Origin: [Clostridium] polysaccharolyticum
Lineage (GTDB): Bacteria; Bacillota; Clostridia; Lachnospirales; Lachnospiraceae
Direction: 5' to 3'
Assembly (NCBI RefSeq): GCF_900111595.1
Contig: NZ_FOHN01000005.1
Location: 124,001-188,000 of the forward strand
DNA length: 64,000 nucleotides
The position numbers and the translations under genes are program-made. Positions within the stretch are counted from its first letter, which is position 1. Every line of letters starts with the position of its first letter. The notes under the pieces are model-generated. The model made no database searches. It was not told the origin of the DNA and saw only the letters and a program-made list of their open reading frames with translations. Positions 9,334 to 20,000 of the stretch are shown here, one piece after another.

Positions 9334-11715
9334 TTACTGCTGTATATCCATAGTTTCTATTATCTTTTTTGATAATTTCTCAATTGTTTCATTTTCATAC
9401 ACTTCATATGCATCAAACTCAATCTGGAACTGGTTATTTATTAAAATCGACATTTTTTGTATCAGAAGAGAGTTTCCGCCTAAATCGAAAAAATCTTCAT
9501 CTATGTCAATCTCTCCACCAAAACCAAATAGTTCCTTCCAGATATCTTGTAAAGTTTTCATTATGCTTTCTAGCATCTGATTACTTGTTGGTTCTTCTGT
9601 TTTTACTGCCTCTAATCTTTCCTTAGAGGTTAATTCTTGAGATTCTCTTGGCTTTATCTGTGCCCAATGTTCTGTCTTTTGGAAACAGTATCCTGGCAAG
9701 GTCACTTTCTGATAGACCTGGCCTGCATATAACTTGCCCCAATTTAGCTGATAGCCATTGTTATAGTATACCGTGAGAAATTTGTAAAAACTCTGAATTG
9801 CATTCAGTTCAAATATTTTAATGTGGCTGCCAAAGTGTGCTGTCGTAAGCTGTTTAGAACTGCCAAAATCCAAAATAAAATAATTGTCTTTTTCATCCAA
9901 GTTCTGTATCAGTTGCAGAACTTTTGTATAATCTCCATCCATTGGCTTTTGTATTTCTTTTTTTAACTGGTTTAAATCTGCTTTCCCTTTTGCGTATTGA
10001 ATCATTGTGCTACATTGACTATCTGCTAATACAAGATCTGGTTTAATTCCTATTTCCGTACAAAACTGGTACATGGCTAATTTGTAGTCAATATCTGTTT
10101 CCGCACTTATACCCCTATCTAATAATCCAATGCCTGGAAGTCCCTTTTTCAAGACATCTTCTTTAACCTGCTGTTTTTCCTCTAATTTCATTACAAATAC
10201 AATCTTGTATTTCTTTGCTTTTTTGTAAGCAGACATCATTTCCAGTTTATCCAGTAAATCTTCATAGTCACGAACTACAAAGGCCATTCGCTTTTCGTAG
10301 TCATCTCTTCCTGTATTTAAAGTATAAATCAAACTATTTAAATCCACATGCTCCTGCTCTATATAATCTCTTAATCGTTCCACATACCCATGAAATGACG
10401 CTTCGCTTCTAGCAGAAATTTTCAAAATAGGGAAAGCAAGCTCTTCTTCCTCTCTTTTCTCTTTTTCAATGTACTTTTCCAGTACCACATGTGCATTAGT
10501 TCCTCCAAGGCCAAAGGAGTCAATTCCAACGGCCCTGACACTGTCTGGCTGCCAGTATACTGCATCTGTTACTGGCTCTAACATGCTTTTTTCAAATGCA
10601 ATCAGCGGATTGGCTTTCTGGTAATGGACAATTGGATATGTAATATTATTCTTTAATTCCAGCACTGCTTTTATAATACTTGATATTCCTGCACTATAAC
10701 CTAGATGTCCAATATTGGATTTGACAGAACTTAACCTGACTTTATGTTCTATTCCCATGACCTCTAGATTGGCAATAATGCTATTGGCCTCAATGGAATC
10801 ACCGATCGATGTACCTATTCCATGTGCTTCAATATCTGTCAGGTTTTCTAAATTCATATTTTTCCAGGCAGAAAGCATCACTTCTTTTTGTCCGTCCACA
10901 CTAGGCATGGTAACCGATGTGCTTCGTTTTCCATCTCCATTAATGGCACCATGATGAATGGTAGCAAGAATTTCATCCTTATCTTCCATTGCCTTAGCTT
11001 GTCTTTTTAAAAGAATACAGCCTCCACCTTCTCCAATAGCGACTCCATCTGCATCTGCATCAAAAGATTTGCTTCGAAAACTATTGGAACATAGCCCTAA
11101 CACATCATAGTCCCCATTTTGTATTTCTGGTATATTTAAGCTAATGGAAATCCCACCAACCAAAGCATAATCAATTTCACTGGTCATGAGTTTGACACAA
11201 GCTTCATGAAGTGCCACAAGAGAAGAGGAACATCCTGTGTCGTACATAACGTTTGGTCCTCTTAAATCAAACTGATATGCTACTCGGCCTGACAGAATAG
11301 ATCTTAGGCTTCCCAGACGCGTAGGACCTGTCTGCCTGGAGAGAAGTCCTTCATATTCATTTTCTGAAGAGGAAAGGAATACTCCACAATTGGTTCCTTC
11401 AAACTCTTTCAGCGAATAGCCTGCATTTAAAATGGCTTCTGCTGCAAGTTCTAATATGATTTTCTGTTCTGGACTCATATAATCTGCCTCTTTTCCAGAT
11501 ATGCCAAAAAATTCTTCATCAAAATATTCAATATGCTCTAAATACCCACATTCCATGTATTGTTTTCCATCAAATCCTAGCAGTTTTTTTCTTTTTTCTG
11601 GTATGGTTCCTACACAATCTCGCTTTTTTTCTAAATTGAAGCGGAACTGCTCTATATTTTCAGCTTTTGGAAAACAGCCACTCATACCTATAATTGCAAT
11701 ATCTCCATATTCCAT
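9334..11715 (-). CDS. PKS module: KS - degenerate AT - ACP
   Basis: A 793-residue type I PKS. The ketosynthase (1-420) keeps its catalytic triad: C162 in DTGCSSSL (Ala-to-Gly next to the usual motif), H298 in EAHGIGTS and H337 in NIGHLGYSAG. After a KS-AT linker, residues about 500-660 align with an acyltransferase by its flanking signatures (GIKPDLV before, an LPGYCFQKTEHW linker after), but the nucleophile motif GHSxGE is replaced by ADSQCST near 564 and the GQGSQ motif is missing. The domain is also about half its normal length. An ACP ends the protein (DLGGNSLL). The extender unit must be loaded by another AT, probably the one in the upstream TE-KS-AT-MT-ACP protein. The ribosome site GGAGAAGG is good. 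Confidence 0.9.
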   Translation of the reverse strand: MEYGDIAIIGMSGCFPKAENIEQFRFNLEKKRDCVGTIPEKRKKLLGFDGKQYMECGYLEHIEYFDEEFFGISGKEADYMSPEQKIILELAAEAILNAGYSLKEFEGTNCGVFLSSSENEYEGLLSRQTGPTRLGSLRSILSGRVAYQFDLRGPNVMYDTGCSSSLVALHEACVKLMTSEIDYALVGGISISLNIPEIQNGDYDVLGLCSNSFRSKSFDADADGVAIGEGGGCILLKRQAKAMEDKDEILATIHHGAINGDGKRSTSVTMPSVDGQKEVMLSAWKNMNLENLTDIEAHGIGTSIGDSIEANSIIANLEVMGIEHKVRLSSVKSNIGHLGYSAGISSIIKAVLELKNNITYPIVHYQKANPLIAFEKSMLEPVTDAVYWQPDSVRAVGIDSFGLGGTNAHVVLEKYIEKEKREEEELAFPILKISARSEASFHGYVERLRDYIEQEHVDLNSLIYTLNTGRDDYEKRMAFVVRDYEDLLDKLEMMSAYKKAKKYKIVFVMKLEEKQQVKEDVLKKGLPGIGLLDRGISAETDIDYKLAMYQFCTEIGIKPDLVLADSQCSTMIQYAKGKADLNQLKKEIQKPMDGDYTKVLQLIQNLDEKDNYFILDFGSSKQLTTAHFGSHIKIFELNAIQSFYKFLTVYYNNGYQLNWGKLYAGQVYQKVTLPGYCFQKTEHWAQIKPRESQELTSKERLEAVKTEEPTSNQMLESIMKTLQDIWKELFGFGGEIDIDEDFFDLGGNSLLIQKMSILINNQFQIEFDAYEVYENETIEKLSKKIIETMDIQQ

Positions 11716-11726
11716 AGTACCTTCTC

Positions 11727-14700
11727 CTATATTGTAATGATTTTACATTGGTTCTCGTTCTTTTCTTCTGGCTTTATGTATCGAACCAGTTCTCGAATAG
11801 AAGGATGTGTGAACAAATCTATAATGGAAATTTCTATATCGAAGGCTGTCTGAATTCTGTCAAGCAAAGTTACTACTTTTATGGATGTGCCTCCCATCTG
11901 AAAAAAGCCATCTGTTACAGAAATGTCTTGACGTTTCAGGACTCCTTCCCATATGCCTTTCATTTTTTCTTCCATAGGTGTCAATCCGTTTTGTTCTGAT
12001 TCCTTTTCATCTTTTTGGTTATTCACATAACGGATCTCACAAACATTATCCTCTATCAGAATCTTTTCTTTGCTCTGACAGACTACTTGCACAGTCCTCT
12101 TTTCCAGTGCAATATCTTTTATGTCCACTTCACCATAGGAATATAGCGCTGTATGAATACAGTCAACTCCAATAAGGGCATGGGTTATATTTCTTTTTAG
12201 CAAGCCTTCTAAGGAAGCAAATCCTTTTTTCAAATCCATGATTGCATAACCTGCATTTTGGGCAATAATTCTGTCATTTAATGTCTCTCCCTTGCTCATT
12301 CCCATGTTATCCCATTTACTCCATGCATAATTAAAATACTGGTTTTTCGGACTGCTCCAAGGATATTCATACATATATCTGCTGACACTGGAATAAATAC
12401 TGTATGTCTGCCCCCCAAAGAAAGCAGTTACACTATTAAACAGAATAATATCCAGCCCTTCTTTATCTTTGACAAATTCATTGATATCAGCAACTGCAGC
12501 CATTCTTGGCAAAGCAAGTTCCATCACATTTTTCTCAGCCAGTTTCTCAATTCCATATTCACCTGCATGTGAAACATGTACAGTTGTAGACTCCTCACCA
12601 ATTAAATCAATAATGCCTGTTAAATTCTTATCTGCATACTTAGAAAGAATCCTTAACAGATCGCCTTGTTCTCTAATCTGACAGCTTGTATATTCTACTT
12701 CTCCATATTTGCGTAACTGCTCTAGCAAAGCCAAACACTCTTCTTCTGAACGTCTTCCAATTAAAATCAGTCTGCAGTCATAACGTTCCAGTAAATATTT
12801 ACATAAATGTCTTCCAATGCCGCCAGTTCCTCCGATTACCACATAGGTTCCGTTTTTTTGGAAAGAATCTCGGCTAATTTCATGTTGCCTTAGATCCATT
12901 GGTTCCATTTGTCTTATCTGACGTTTTCCATTCTGATACTGAACATAACTGACTTTTTTACTAAAGTTTACAAATTCCATTATTTCCTCTGCAAACTGGG
13001 CAAACATGCCTGTATTAGCATCATCTGTAAAATGGAGAGAATCGTCTGTTCTTTCACCATCCTCCACATAAGTAATAATTCTGATTTTAACTTGAGGATA
13101 CTCTTGTGGAATAGAACAGCAGAACCCTTCTATTAATGTCCGGACTGGATTATCCTGCTCTGCAATTACCATAAGATTTCCTTCTCCATTCATTTCGTCT
13201 AATATCTTGCAGAACATTTTTATTTCATTTTCAAAAGACTGCATACATGTATCAGGAGTACAATCCGTAATATTTATAATAACAGCGTCTTCCTTTTGTC
13301 CTGTGTTTCCCTGGACAAAAGCAAACTCTTTCCTGCCTTTTAACGTATCTTTCATCCTGTTATAAATCAGGTTTTCTTCTTTTCTGCAATAAGTCTTTAT
13401 GCTGATTCTGCTTTCTTTCTGCTTATTTTGTTTTACCTCTTTTTCTACTTCTTTAACCTGGTAAAACCACTCTGGTATGCGATTTGCATCGTTGGTGTCA
13501 ATAGAGTGAAGTCGGTTTTCATGAAGCATAACTACTAGTTTCTTCTTGTCAATTTTACCGATGGATGTTCTAGGGATATCTTCTAATGGTACTGCCACTA
13601 GATAATCATAGGTAAATCCATAATTCTTCATCATCTGAAAAGAAATTTTTTCTTTTACTAGTTCTTTGGAAACCCCTTCTGGATCCCCAAAGAAAATGCA
13701 GATTTCATCTTGATTGGTTTCCTCATCTTTTAGCACGGAACAGCCTACGGTTCCAGTCTGAATACAATCAATTTCTTCAATACACTTTTCTACTTCCAGA
13801 CAGCTGGTATTAAGTCCATTTTTTATAATCAGTTCCTTGCTTCTTCCTGTAATTACAATTTCGTCTTTGAGAATCACAGCCTGATCACCAGTGTCAAACC
13901 AGCCATCTGCCGAGAAAACTTCTGCATTCAGCTGATCTCGTTTATAATATCCCATATGAGTTGTGACCCCTGAAATCTCAAGTTCCCCAATTTTTCCTTT
14001 AGGAACTAGCTTTTTATCATTATCCACAATACGGACTCTTACTCCTTTTACTGGTTTTCCCACTGCTACTGAATTTTTATATATAATCTCTCCAAAGCAT
14101 TCTGAATACAGTACCCCTGATGAAGTTTCGGTCATTCCCCAGCAAGGAATCATCGCATTCTTGGCTAACTCTTTTAAGGATAACAATTCCATAAATTCAT
14201 GACAGGCATTATAATTAATTGCTTCCCCCGCATTGATAATGTACTTAACTGTTTTTAGGGAAAAATCTGTCTTTAAGACTTCCTCCTGATAATCCAAAAT
14301 CAGCCCATATGCAAAATTCGGAGCCCACGTGCTGGTAATTTTATATTGATCCAGATACATCAGCCATCGTATTGGCTTTTTCAAAATATGTTCTGTGTCT
14401 GCCTGAACCTGGAACGTATGATTAATAACCCCGCAAATGTGAAACATAAGAACCCCACCAACGTGATCCATCGGCATCCAGTTTAAAGTTCTGTCCCATT
14501 TTTGCAAATGGTAATGATCAATAAAAGCATGGGATCTTGCCATGACATTCCCATGTTGTAATGGCACTCCCTTTGGCCCGCCTGTACTTCCAGATGTAAA
14601 CATCAGCAAACATACGTCTGTTTCTTTGATATCTGGTCTTATGTATGGGCAGCCATTTTCTTTTTGAACCTCTTGATAAGACAATACAAAATCATCTGGC

Positions 14701-17000
14701 AATGCCAGTTCTTTCACAGGTTCTGCCTCTACATCCCCAACAATCATATACGCTGGTTTTGACACCTGAATCACATCTAAAATTCTTCTTCCCGCTGCCT
14801 CATCAGGATTAAAGCTTTTAGGGGTTCCTAGCGGCGTTACCGTTACTCCTGCTAGGATACAGCCCCAGAATACAGGTATAAAATCGCATACATTATTGAT
14901 AATTAAGATTATATTGGGGTTCTCGCCTAGCTCTTTTGACATCAGGTTTGCTGCAATGTTCTTTGCCTTTACTTGCAGTTCTTCATAAGTAAAAGTCGTA
15001 ATACCCCCATCATGTCCAATGCATACAATCTGTTCCTTTCTCTGGTCTGGCTCTAAGTTCATTAGAGCATCAAGCAATGTCCTATCTGTGTAAATAACAG
15101 GACTGCCACCATCTAATATTGACAAATCTGCAAGAGCAGTCTCATCTGGCTTTTTCTGCAGTTTTTCTTCTTTATGCTCCTTTTTTTCCTGTAACTCTTT
15201 TGGATTGATAACTCCAATATCATAGCCTTCCATTTCCATACTTTTATTCACCAGATTCAGATAGAAACCTTCTACACCGTTTTTCTTCCTTATCTGGTTT
15301 TGTAAAGTACAGATTTTTTTGCTGAATGACGCAGTTTCAGATCTCATTTTCCTTTTCTCTAGTCCTGCAGCATCCTCCACCTTGCATACCAGTAAAGTCA
15401 TTACATACTCTTCTTCTATAACTTTTAGCAAGTTTGAAAATTCCAGTTCCTTATCTGCTTCATAAAACAGATAGCATCGGTTTCCTTCTATTAGAACTTT
15501 ACAGTCCTTAATTTCTTTCTGATTCTCTAAAACGACTTGTTCTAAGGCATCTTCTGCTTGAATCTTTTTCTCGCTGATACTTCTCTCCTCTGCCTTATCA
15601 TATTCAAATACTCCGATCTGTTCCTTTGCATTCTCAAGTATATTCTCTAATATTTCGCAGTATCTTCTGGTTAGCACCTGTATCCATTCCTTCTGATACA
15701 TAGTCTCCCGTCCAGCCATTTCAAGCTGGTACTCTTCTTCTTTTTCTGTAATTGAACACATAAAATCAAATTGCAGGTTAGGTTCTTTATCTGCATTCAT
15801 CAATTTCATATTAAGAAAAGCATCACTATTTCCATGAAACAGAGTGTCATTCTGCAAAGTAAAAACACTTTGGAAAACAGGATTGCTATTTTGCTCTCTT
15901 TTTATATTTAAACAATTCACAAGTTCATCAAATGGAAGCTCACTGTGATCAATAGCATTTAATACCGTATTATGTACCTGTTTTAAATACTCATCGTAAG
16001 TCATATTTTCATTAAACTTTATATTAACTGGTATGGTATTTGAGAAGAATCCCATAACCTGTGACCACTTTTCATCATTACGATTTAGTACTGGTGTTCC
16101 AATGGTAAGGTTATTCTCTCCGCTAAAACTCCACAATACCAGACTATAGACACCTATAAAAAGACTAAACACAGATATATTCTGATTTCTGCAAAATGAC
16201 AGTATTTTCTTTTTATCACCTGCCACTTGTGACACAAACACACCTTTTCCAGCATCTTTTACTGGCTTGGGCGAATTATTCAATAAAGAAGTGCATATAT
16301 TGGCATTTTTTAGCTGTTCTTTCCAATATGAGATATTTTCTTCTTGATTCAAGTGTTTACTATATAATGCGTAATCCCAATACTGAACCTCTTTTTCCAG
16401 CGAAAGCTTATGTCCACTTGCGATCTGCTGATACACTTCATTTAATTCCTGAATAATAAGCCCCATAGACCATCCATCACAGAACATATGATGGATATTC
16501 AGGATAAAAATATGTTCCTTTTCCCCCATTTTCACAAGCTTGACCCTTATCGGAAATTCTTCTTCCAGATCAAAAGGCTTTTGATACTCTTTTTGAAAAA
16601 CTTCTTTCAATAAAGCTTCTTTTTCTTCTTTTAAACTGAGATCCAGCTCGTCTATGAAAGCTTCCTCTGGCTCATTCACAACTTGAAATGCTTCGCCCTC
16701 TACGAAAATTAAAGTTGTTGTAAACACCTTATTCCGTTGCACCAGATGTTCCCATGCCTTTTTGAAAATTTCTTTGTCTAATTCCCCTTTTATATGAATA
16801 CCAAACGTCACATTATAGTAAGGATTATTCTTATCCATTTGATACAGAAACCACATGCGTTCCTGCTCTGACGATAATGGATACACATTATAATCTTCCC
16901 CAGACTGCTTTAACACTTGAATGAATTTCTTTTTTTCACCCTCTGATAACTTCCTAAATTTCTCACTAAATTTCAGCAAATTTCTCATCCTTTCTAACAA
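11727..17000 (-). CDS. NRPS/PKS-type module: C - acyl-AMP ligase - KR - PCP
   Basis: A 1757-residue module. The C domain (about 35-470) has HHMFCDG at 170-176. After a linker of roughly 170 residues comes an ANL domain with FTSGSTGGPKGV, a WMPMDHVGG segment, WAPNFAYG, CWGMTETSSG and a catalytic Lys in SIGKIDKK. The MPMDHVGG style recalls the MycA/TubE-like acyl ligase group rather than ordinary amino-acid A domains. Next is a ketoreductase with a structural half-domain, NADPH loop GGTGGIGRHL and plausible catalytic Ser (FNSVTAFFGG) and Tyr (YSIYSSVSR), followed by a PCP (QMGGTSIK). A C-A-KR-PCP order suggests activation of a keto acid or acyl group, with reduction to a hydroxy acid on the carrier. 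The start is uncertain: the listed TTG lacks a good ribosome site, and ATG at residue 5 (16988) is an alternative. Confidence 0.87.
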   Translation of the reverse strand: MLERMRNLLKFSEKFRKLSEGEKKKFIQVLKQSGEDYNVYPLSSEQERMWFLYQMDKNNPYYNVTFGIHIKGELDKEIFKKAWEHLVQRNKVFTTTLIFVEGEAFQVVNEPEEAFIDELDLSLKEEKEALLKEVFQKEYQKPFDLEEEFPIRVKLVKMGEKEHIFILNIHHMFCDGWSMGLIIQELNEVYQQIASGHKLSLEKEVQYWDYALYSKHLNQEENISYWKEQLKNANICTSLLNNSPKPVKDAGKGVFVSQVAGDKKKILSFCRNQNISVFSLFIGVYSLVLWSFSGENNLTIGTPVLNRNDEKWSQVMGFFSNTIPVNIKFNENMTYDEYLKQVHNTVLNAIDHSELPFDELVNCLNIKREQNSNPVFQSVFTLQNDTLFHGNSDAFLNMKLMNADKEPNLQFDFMCSITEKEEEYQLEMAGRETMYQKEWIQVLTRRYCEILENILENAKEQIGVFEYDKAEERSISEKKIQAEDALEQVVLENQKEIKDCKVLIEGNRCYLFYEADKELEFSNLLKVIEEEYVMTLLVCKVEDAAGLEKRKMRSETASFSKKICTLQNQIRKKNGVEGFYLNLVNKSMEMEGYDIGVINPKELQEKKEHKEEKLQKKPDETALADLSILDGGSPVIYTDRTLLDALMNLEPDQRKEQIVCIGHDGGITTFTYEELQVKAKNIAANLMSKELGENPNIILIINNVCDFIPVFWGCILAGVTVTPLGTPKSFNPDEAAGRRILDVIQVSKPAYMIVGDVEAEPVKELALPDDFVLSYQEVQKENGCPYIRPDIKETDVCLLMFTSGSTGGPKGVPLQHGNVMARSHAFIDHYHLQKWDRTLNWMPMDHVGGVLMFHICGVINHTFQVQADTEHILKKPIRWLMYLDQYKITSTWAPNFAYGLILDYQEEVLKTDFSLKTVKYIINAGEAINYNACHEFMELLSLKELAKNAMIPCWGMTETSSGVLYSECFGEIIYKNSVAVGKPVKGVRVRIVDNDKKLVPKGKIGELEISGVTTHMGYYKRDQLNAEVFSADGWFDTGDQAVILKDEIVITGRSKELIIKNGLNTSCLEVEKCIEEIDCIQTGTVGCSVLKDEETNQDEICIFFGDPEGVSKELVKEKISFQMMKNYGFTYDYLVAVPLEDIPRTSIGKIDKKKLVVMLHENRLHSIDTNDANRIPEWFYQVKEVEKEVKQNKQKESRISIKTYCRKEENLIYNRMKDTLKGRKEFAFVQGNTGQKEDAVIINITDCTPDTCMQSFENEIKMFCKILDEMNGEGNLMVIAEQDNPVRTLIEGFCCSIPQEYPQVKIRIITYVEDGERTDDSLHFTDDANTGMFAQFAEEIMEFVNFSKKVSYVQYQNGKRQIRQMEPMDLRQHEISRDSFQKNGTYVVIGGTGGIGRHLCKYLLERYDCRLILIGRRSEEECLALLEQLRKYGEVEYTSCQIREQGDLLRILSKYADKNLTGIIDLIGEESTTVHVSHAGEYGIEKLAEKNVMELALPRMAAVADINEFVKDKEGLDIILFNSVTAFFGGQTYSIYSSVSRYMYEYPWSSPKNQYFNYAWSKWDNMGMSKGETLNDRIIAQNAGYAIMDLKKGFASLEGLLKRNITHALIGVDCIHTALYSYGEVDIKDIALEKRTVQVVCQSKEKILIEDNVCEIRYVNNQKDEKESEQNGLTPMEEKMKGIWEGVLKRQDISVTDGFFQMGGTSIKVVTLLDRIQTAFDIEISIIDLFTHPSIRELVRYIKPEEKNENQCKIITI

Positions 17001-17011
17001 ATTGCCAATTG

Positions 17012-20000
17012 CTAATCCTCTAAAGATGTGTTCACCACAGAATCCAATATCTTCTTAAAGCACTCTTTCATGGCATCAACAGCAAGTTCATCTAAATAGC
17101 ACTGATTATAGCTAAATTCTCCATAAATTTTTCCTTTTGTATGATTTACCATCAAACCAAGATTATGGCTTACTTGACTATTCACATAAACCACAGATGA
17201 TATTTTAAGCTCCTGATTCAATAGGATGTCTTCTGCCAGCTCTTCATCCTCCAGATAATTGTATACAATATGATGTGGTATCATCATTTTTTCTCTTGGT
17301 GCTTTTAATATACGGCACAAATCTACATATGGCGGATACTTTTTCCCAATATAGTACAGTACACTCTGTCTGACTTTTTTTATAACAGATGCAAATTCAT
17401 CCTCTTGTTTTATTTCCAGACAAAGCAGTTCCAGATTTACAAGCAATCCAATCATCTCTGATTCTTCCTGATTTCTAGAGGAAAAAGGCGTTCCAATTGT
17501 AATTTTCTCCTTTCCAGAAACTTGATGAAGCATAACAGCATAAACGGAAAGAAGTCCAATGTTTAAGGAAGCACCATAAAAAGCACATATTTTCTGAAAT
17601 GCTGCTGTTTTCTTTTCATCTAATTCAAAGGAAATGTATCCTCCCTCTAATGCTTTCTTAGTGGCATCCATCTGGCCTGGAATATTTAGATATTCACTTT
17701 TATCCACTAGCTCCTTGAAAAAATGTTTTTCTTCTTCCGAGAAGGAATGCATTTTCTCTCTCTTACAATGTTCAAAATACATTTGTGTGTAATTTTTACC
17801 TAGCTGTTTTTCTTTACCGTAATTACTAAACAGGTTCTTCAAAAAAATCTTAATAGACATATCGTCTGTTATAATATGATGGAAAATCAGATAAAGACGA
17901 TATTCTTTTTCTCCCAAATATGCCAAAACCACTCGGCAAAGCATATCCTGTTCAATATCCATAGAAAGTGACATCATTTCCTGCTGTATATCATAGACCG
18001 CTTTTTTCTTTTCTTCCAGTCTGCATTTCTCTAAGTGAATCTGCTCAATTTCAAGTTTTCGTTCTTCTTGAATTTCCTGATACGGATTAAATTCTTCATC
18101 CACTAATATAGCTGCTTTGACAAGACTATACTTAACTGCTGTCTGTTCTAAGGCTGTACTTAACTGATTCACATCTAAATCTCCAGTAATATCTACATAT
18201 ACAGGAACAACAAACCGGTTTTCACTTTCCCGAATGCAGTCAAACCATACTCCTTCCTGTGCGTAGGATAATGGTGCTTTCTTATAGTCTGTTGCTATAT
18301 TTTCCATATCCTTTTCTGCAGCAGGACTTTCTTTGCTGTAAGAATCTGCCTGTATCATAAATGTTTCAATTGTCTTTGCTGTTAAAATATCTGTAATGGC
18401 AGCATTCAGTCCTAGTTCCTGATTTAATTCCGTGACAATTCTTAAACCTTTTAACGAATCTCCACCTGCCATAAAGAAATTCATTTGCGGATCAAAATTT
18501 GGCAACTGCAGCTGTTTCTTTATAATGTCTAGAATCTGGTTCTGAAGTTTCGTATACTGTAATTTTTGACTATCGTCCTGAACTATTTGCTTATCCCAGT
18601 CTACATTCAATTGATGTAAATCCAGCTTCCCATTAGGAAGAACCGGAAGATACGGAATTCTTTGATAAATTCTAGGAACCATGTAATCTGGCAAATACAA
18701 AAGCATATATTGCATCAGTTCTTTAGAATCCATTTCTTCCTGTGAAACATAAAAAGCCTGAATACTATTGGTTTCTTTGTCATATTTCACTGCACAGTCT
18801 GTAATGCCTTGATATTGATTTAATACATACTTGATTTCTCCTAATTCAATCCTCTTGCCATTTACTTTTACCTGCAAATCATCCCTTCCTAGAATATCAA
18901 TTTCACCGTCAGCCCTGTATCTTCCTAAATCTCCTGTATTATACAAGACAGTCTTTAATTCTTTGTGCCAGATAAATTTCTTAGCAGTTAATTCCCTATC
19001 TGTATATCCTTTTGCCAATCCAATTCCACTATTGTATATAGTACCCGTTACACCCGCTGGCACTGGTTCTAACAAATCATTTAAAATATGGTACTGTGTG
19101 TTCCATATAGGCTTTCCATATGGAATATGCTGATTTTTCGCATCATCCTCTGTCACATTATGCATAATGTTCCACACCGTAGTTTCCGTCGGTCCACCTG
19201 TATTATATAACCTTGCATTCTTAGCGTATTTTTTCACTTTCTCATAAAAATACACTGGAAGAAACTCGCCACCTAATACAATGGTTTTCATGGAAGGAAA
19301 TATATTTTCTTTTTGTTCTTTCTCTAGTTCAATAAAAAGCATTTCCATCATTGTAGGAACAGACTCCCAGAATGTAATCTGGTATTTCATAAGCAGTTCA
19401 ATCCAATGTTTTGGTTCCTTTACTTTTGCTGCCTGCGGAAATACAATGGTCCCCCCTGTTGTAAAAAATCCATACAGATCATACAAGCTCATATCGTGGC
19501 AAATATTTGTTAGCGACAATATCCTGTCTTTCTCTGAAATACCAAAATACTGATTCGTAAATTCCATGCAATTTACAATACCTTGATGTTCTATATAAAC
19601 TCCTTTTGGATTTCCTGTTGAGCCTGACGTAAATATCACTGCAAATACATCTGTTGCTTCTTGGATCACTGGCTGCATACTGCACTTGCTCTTCAAATCC
19701 AATTTCGTAATATCTAAAATCTTCATTGGGAAAGTTCCATCAATGAAAAACTCTCTCTCCTTTTTACTATCAGTCAGCATAAGCCGTCCATCAATTGACT
19801 CCACTGCCTGTTTCACTCGTTTTACAGGCAATTCATATTCAATTGGTGCGTAAACTGCGCCAGCATAAGTAATTGCAAGGGCTGCCACCAATTGCTCCTG
19901 TCCCTTTTCAAGCATTACTGTGATTACATCATTTCTGCCTAACTGTAATTCCACAAGTTTATATGCTAAAGCCTTAACCTTATTCCCGATTTCTTCATAG

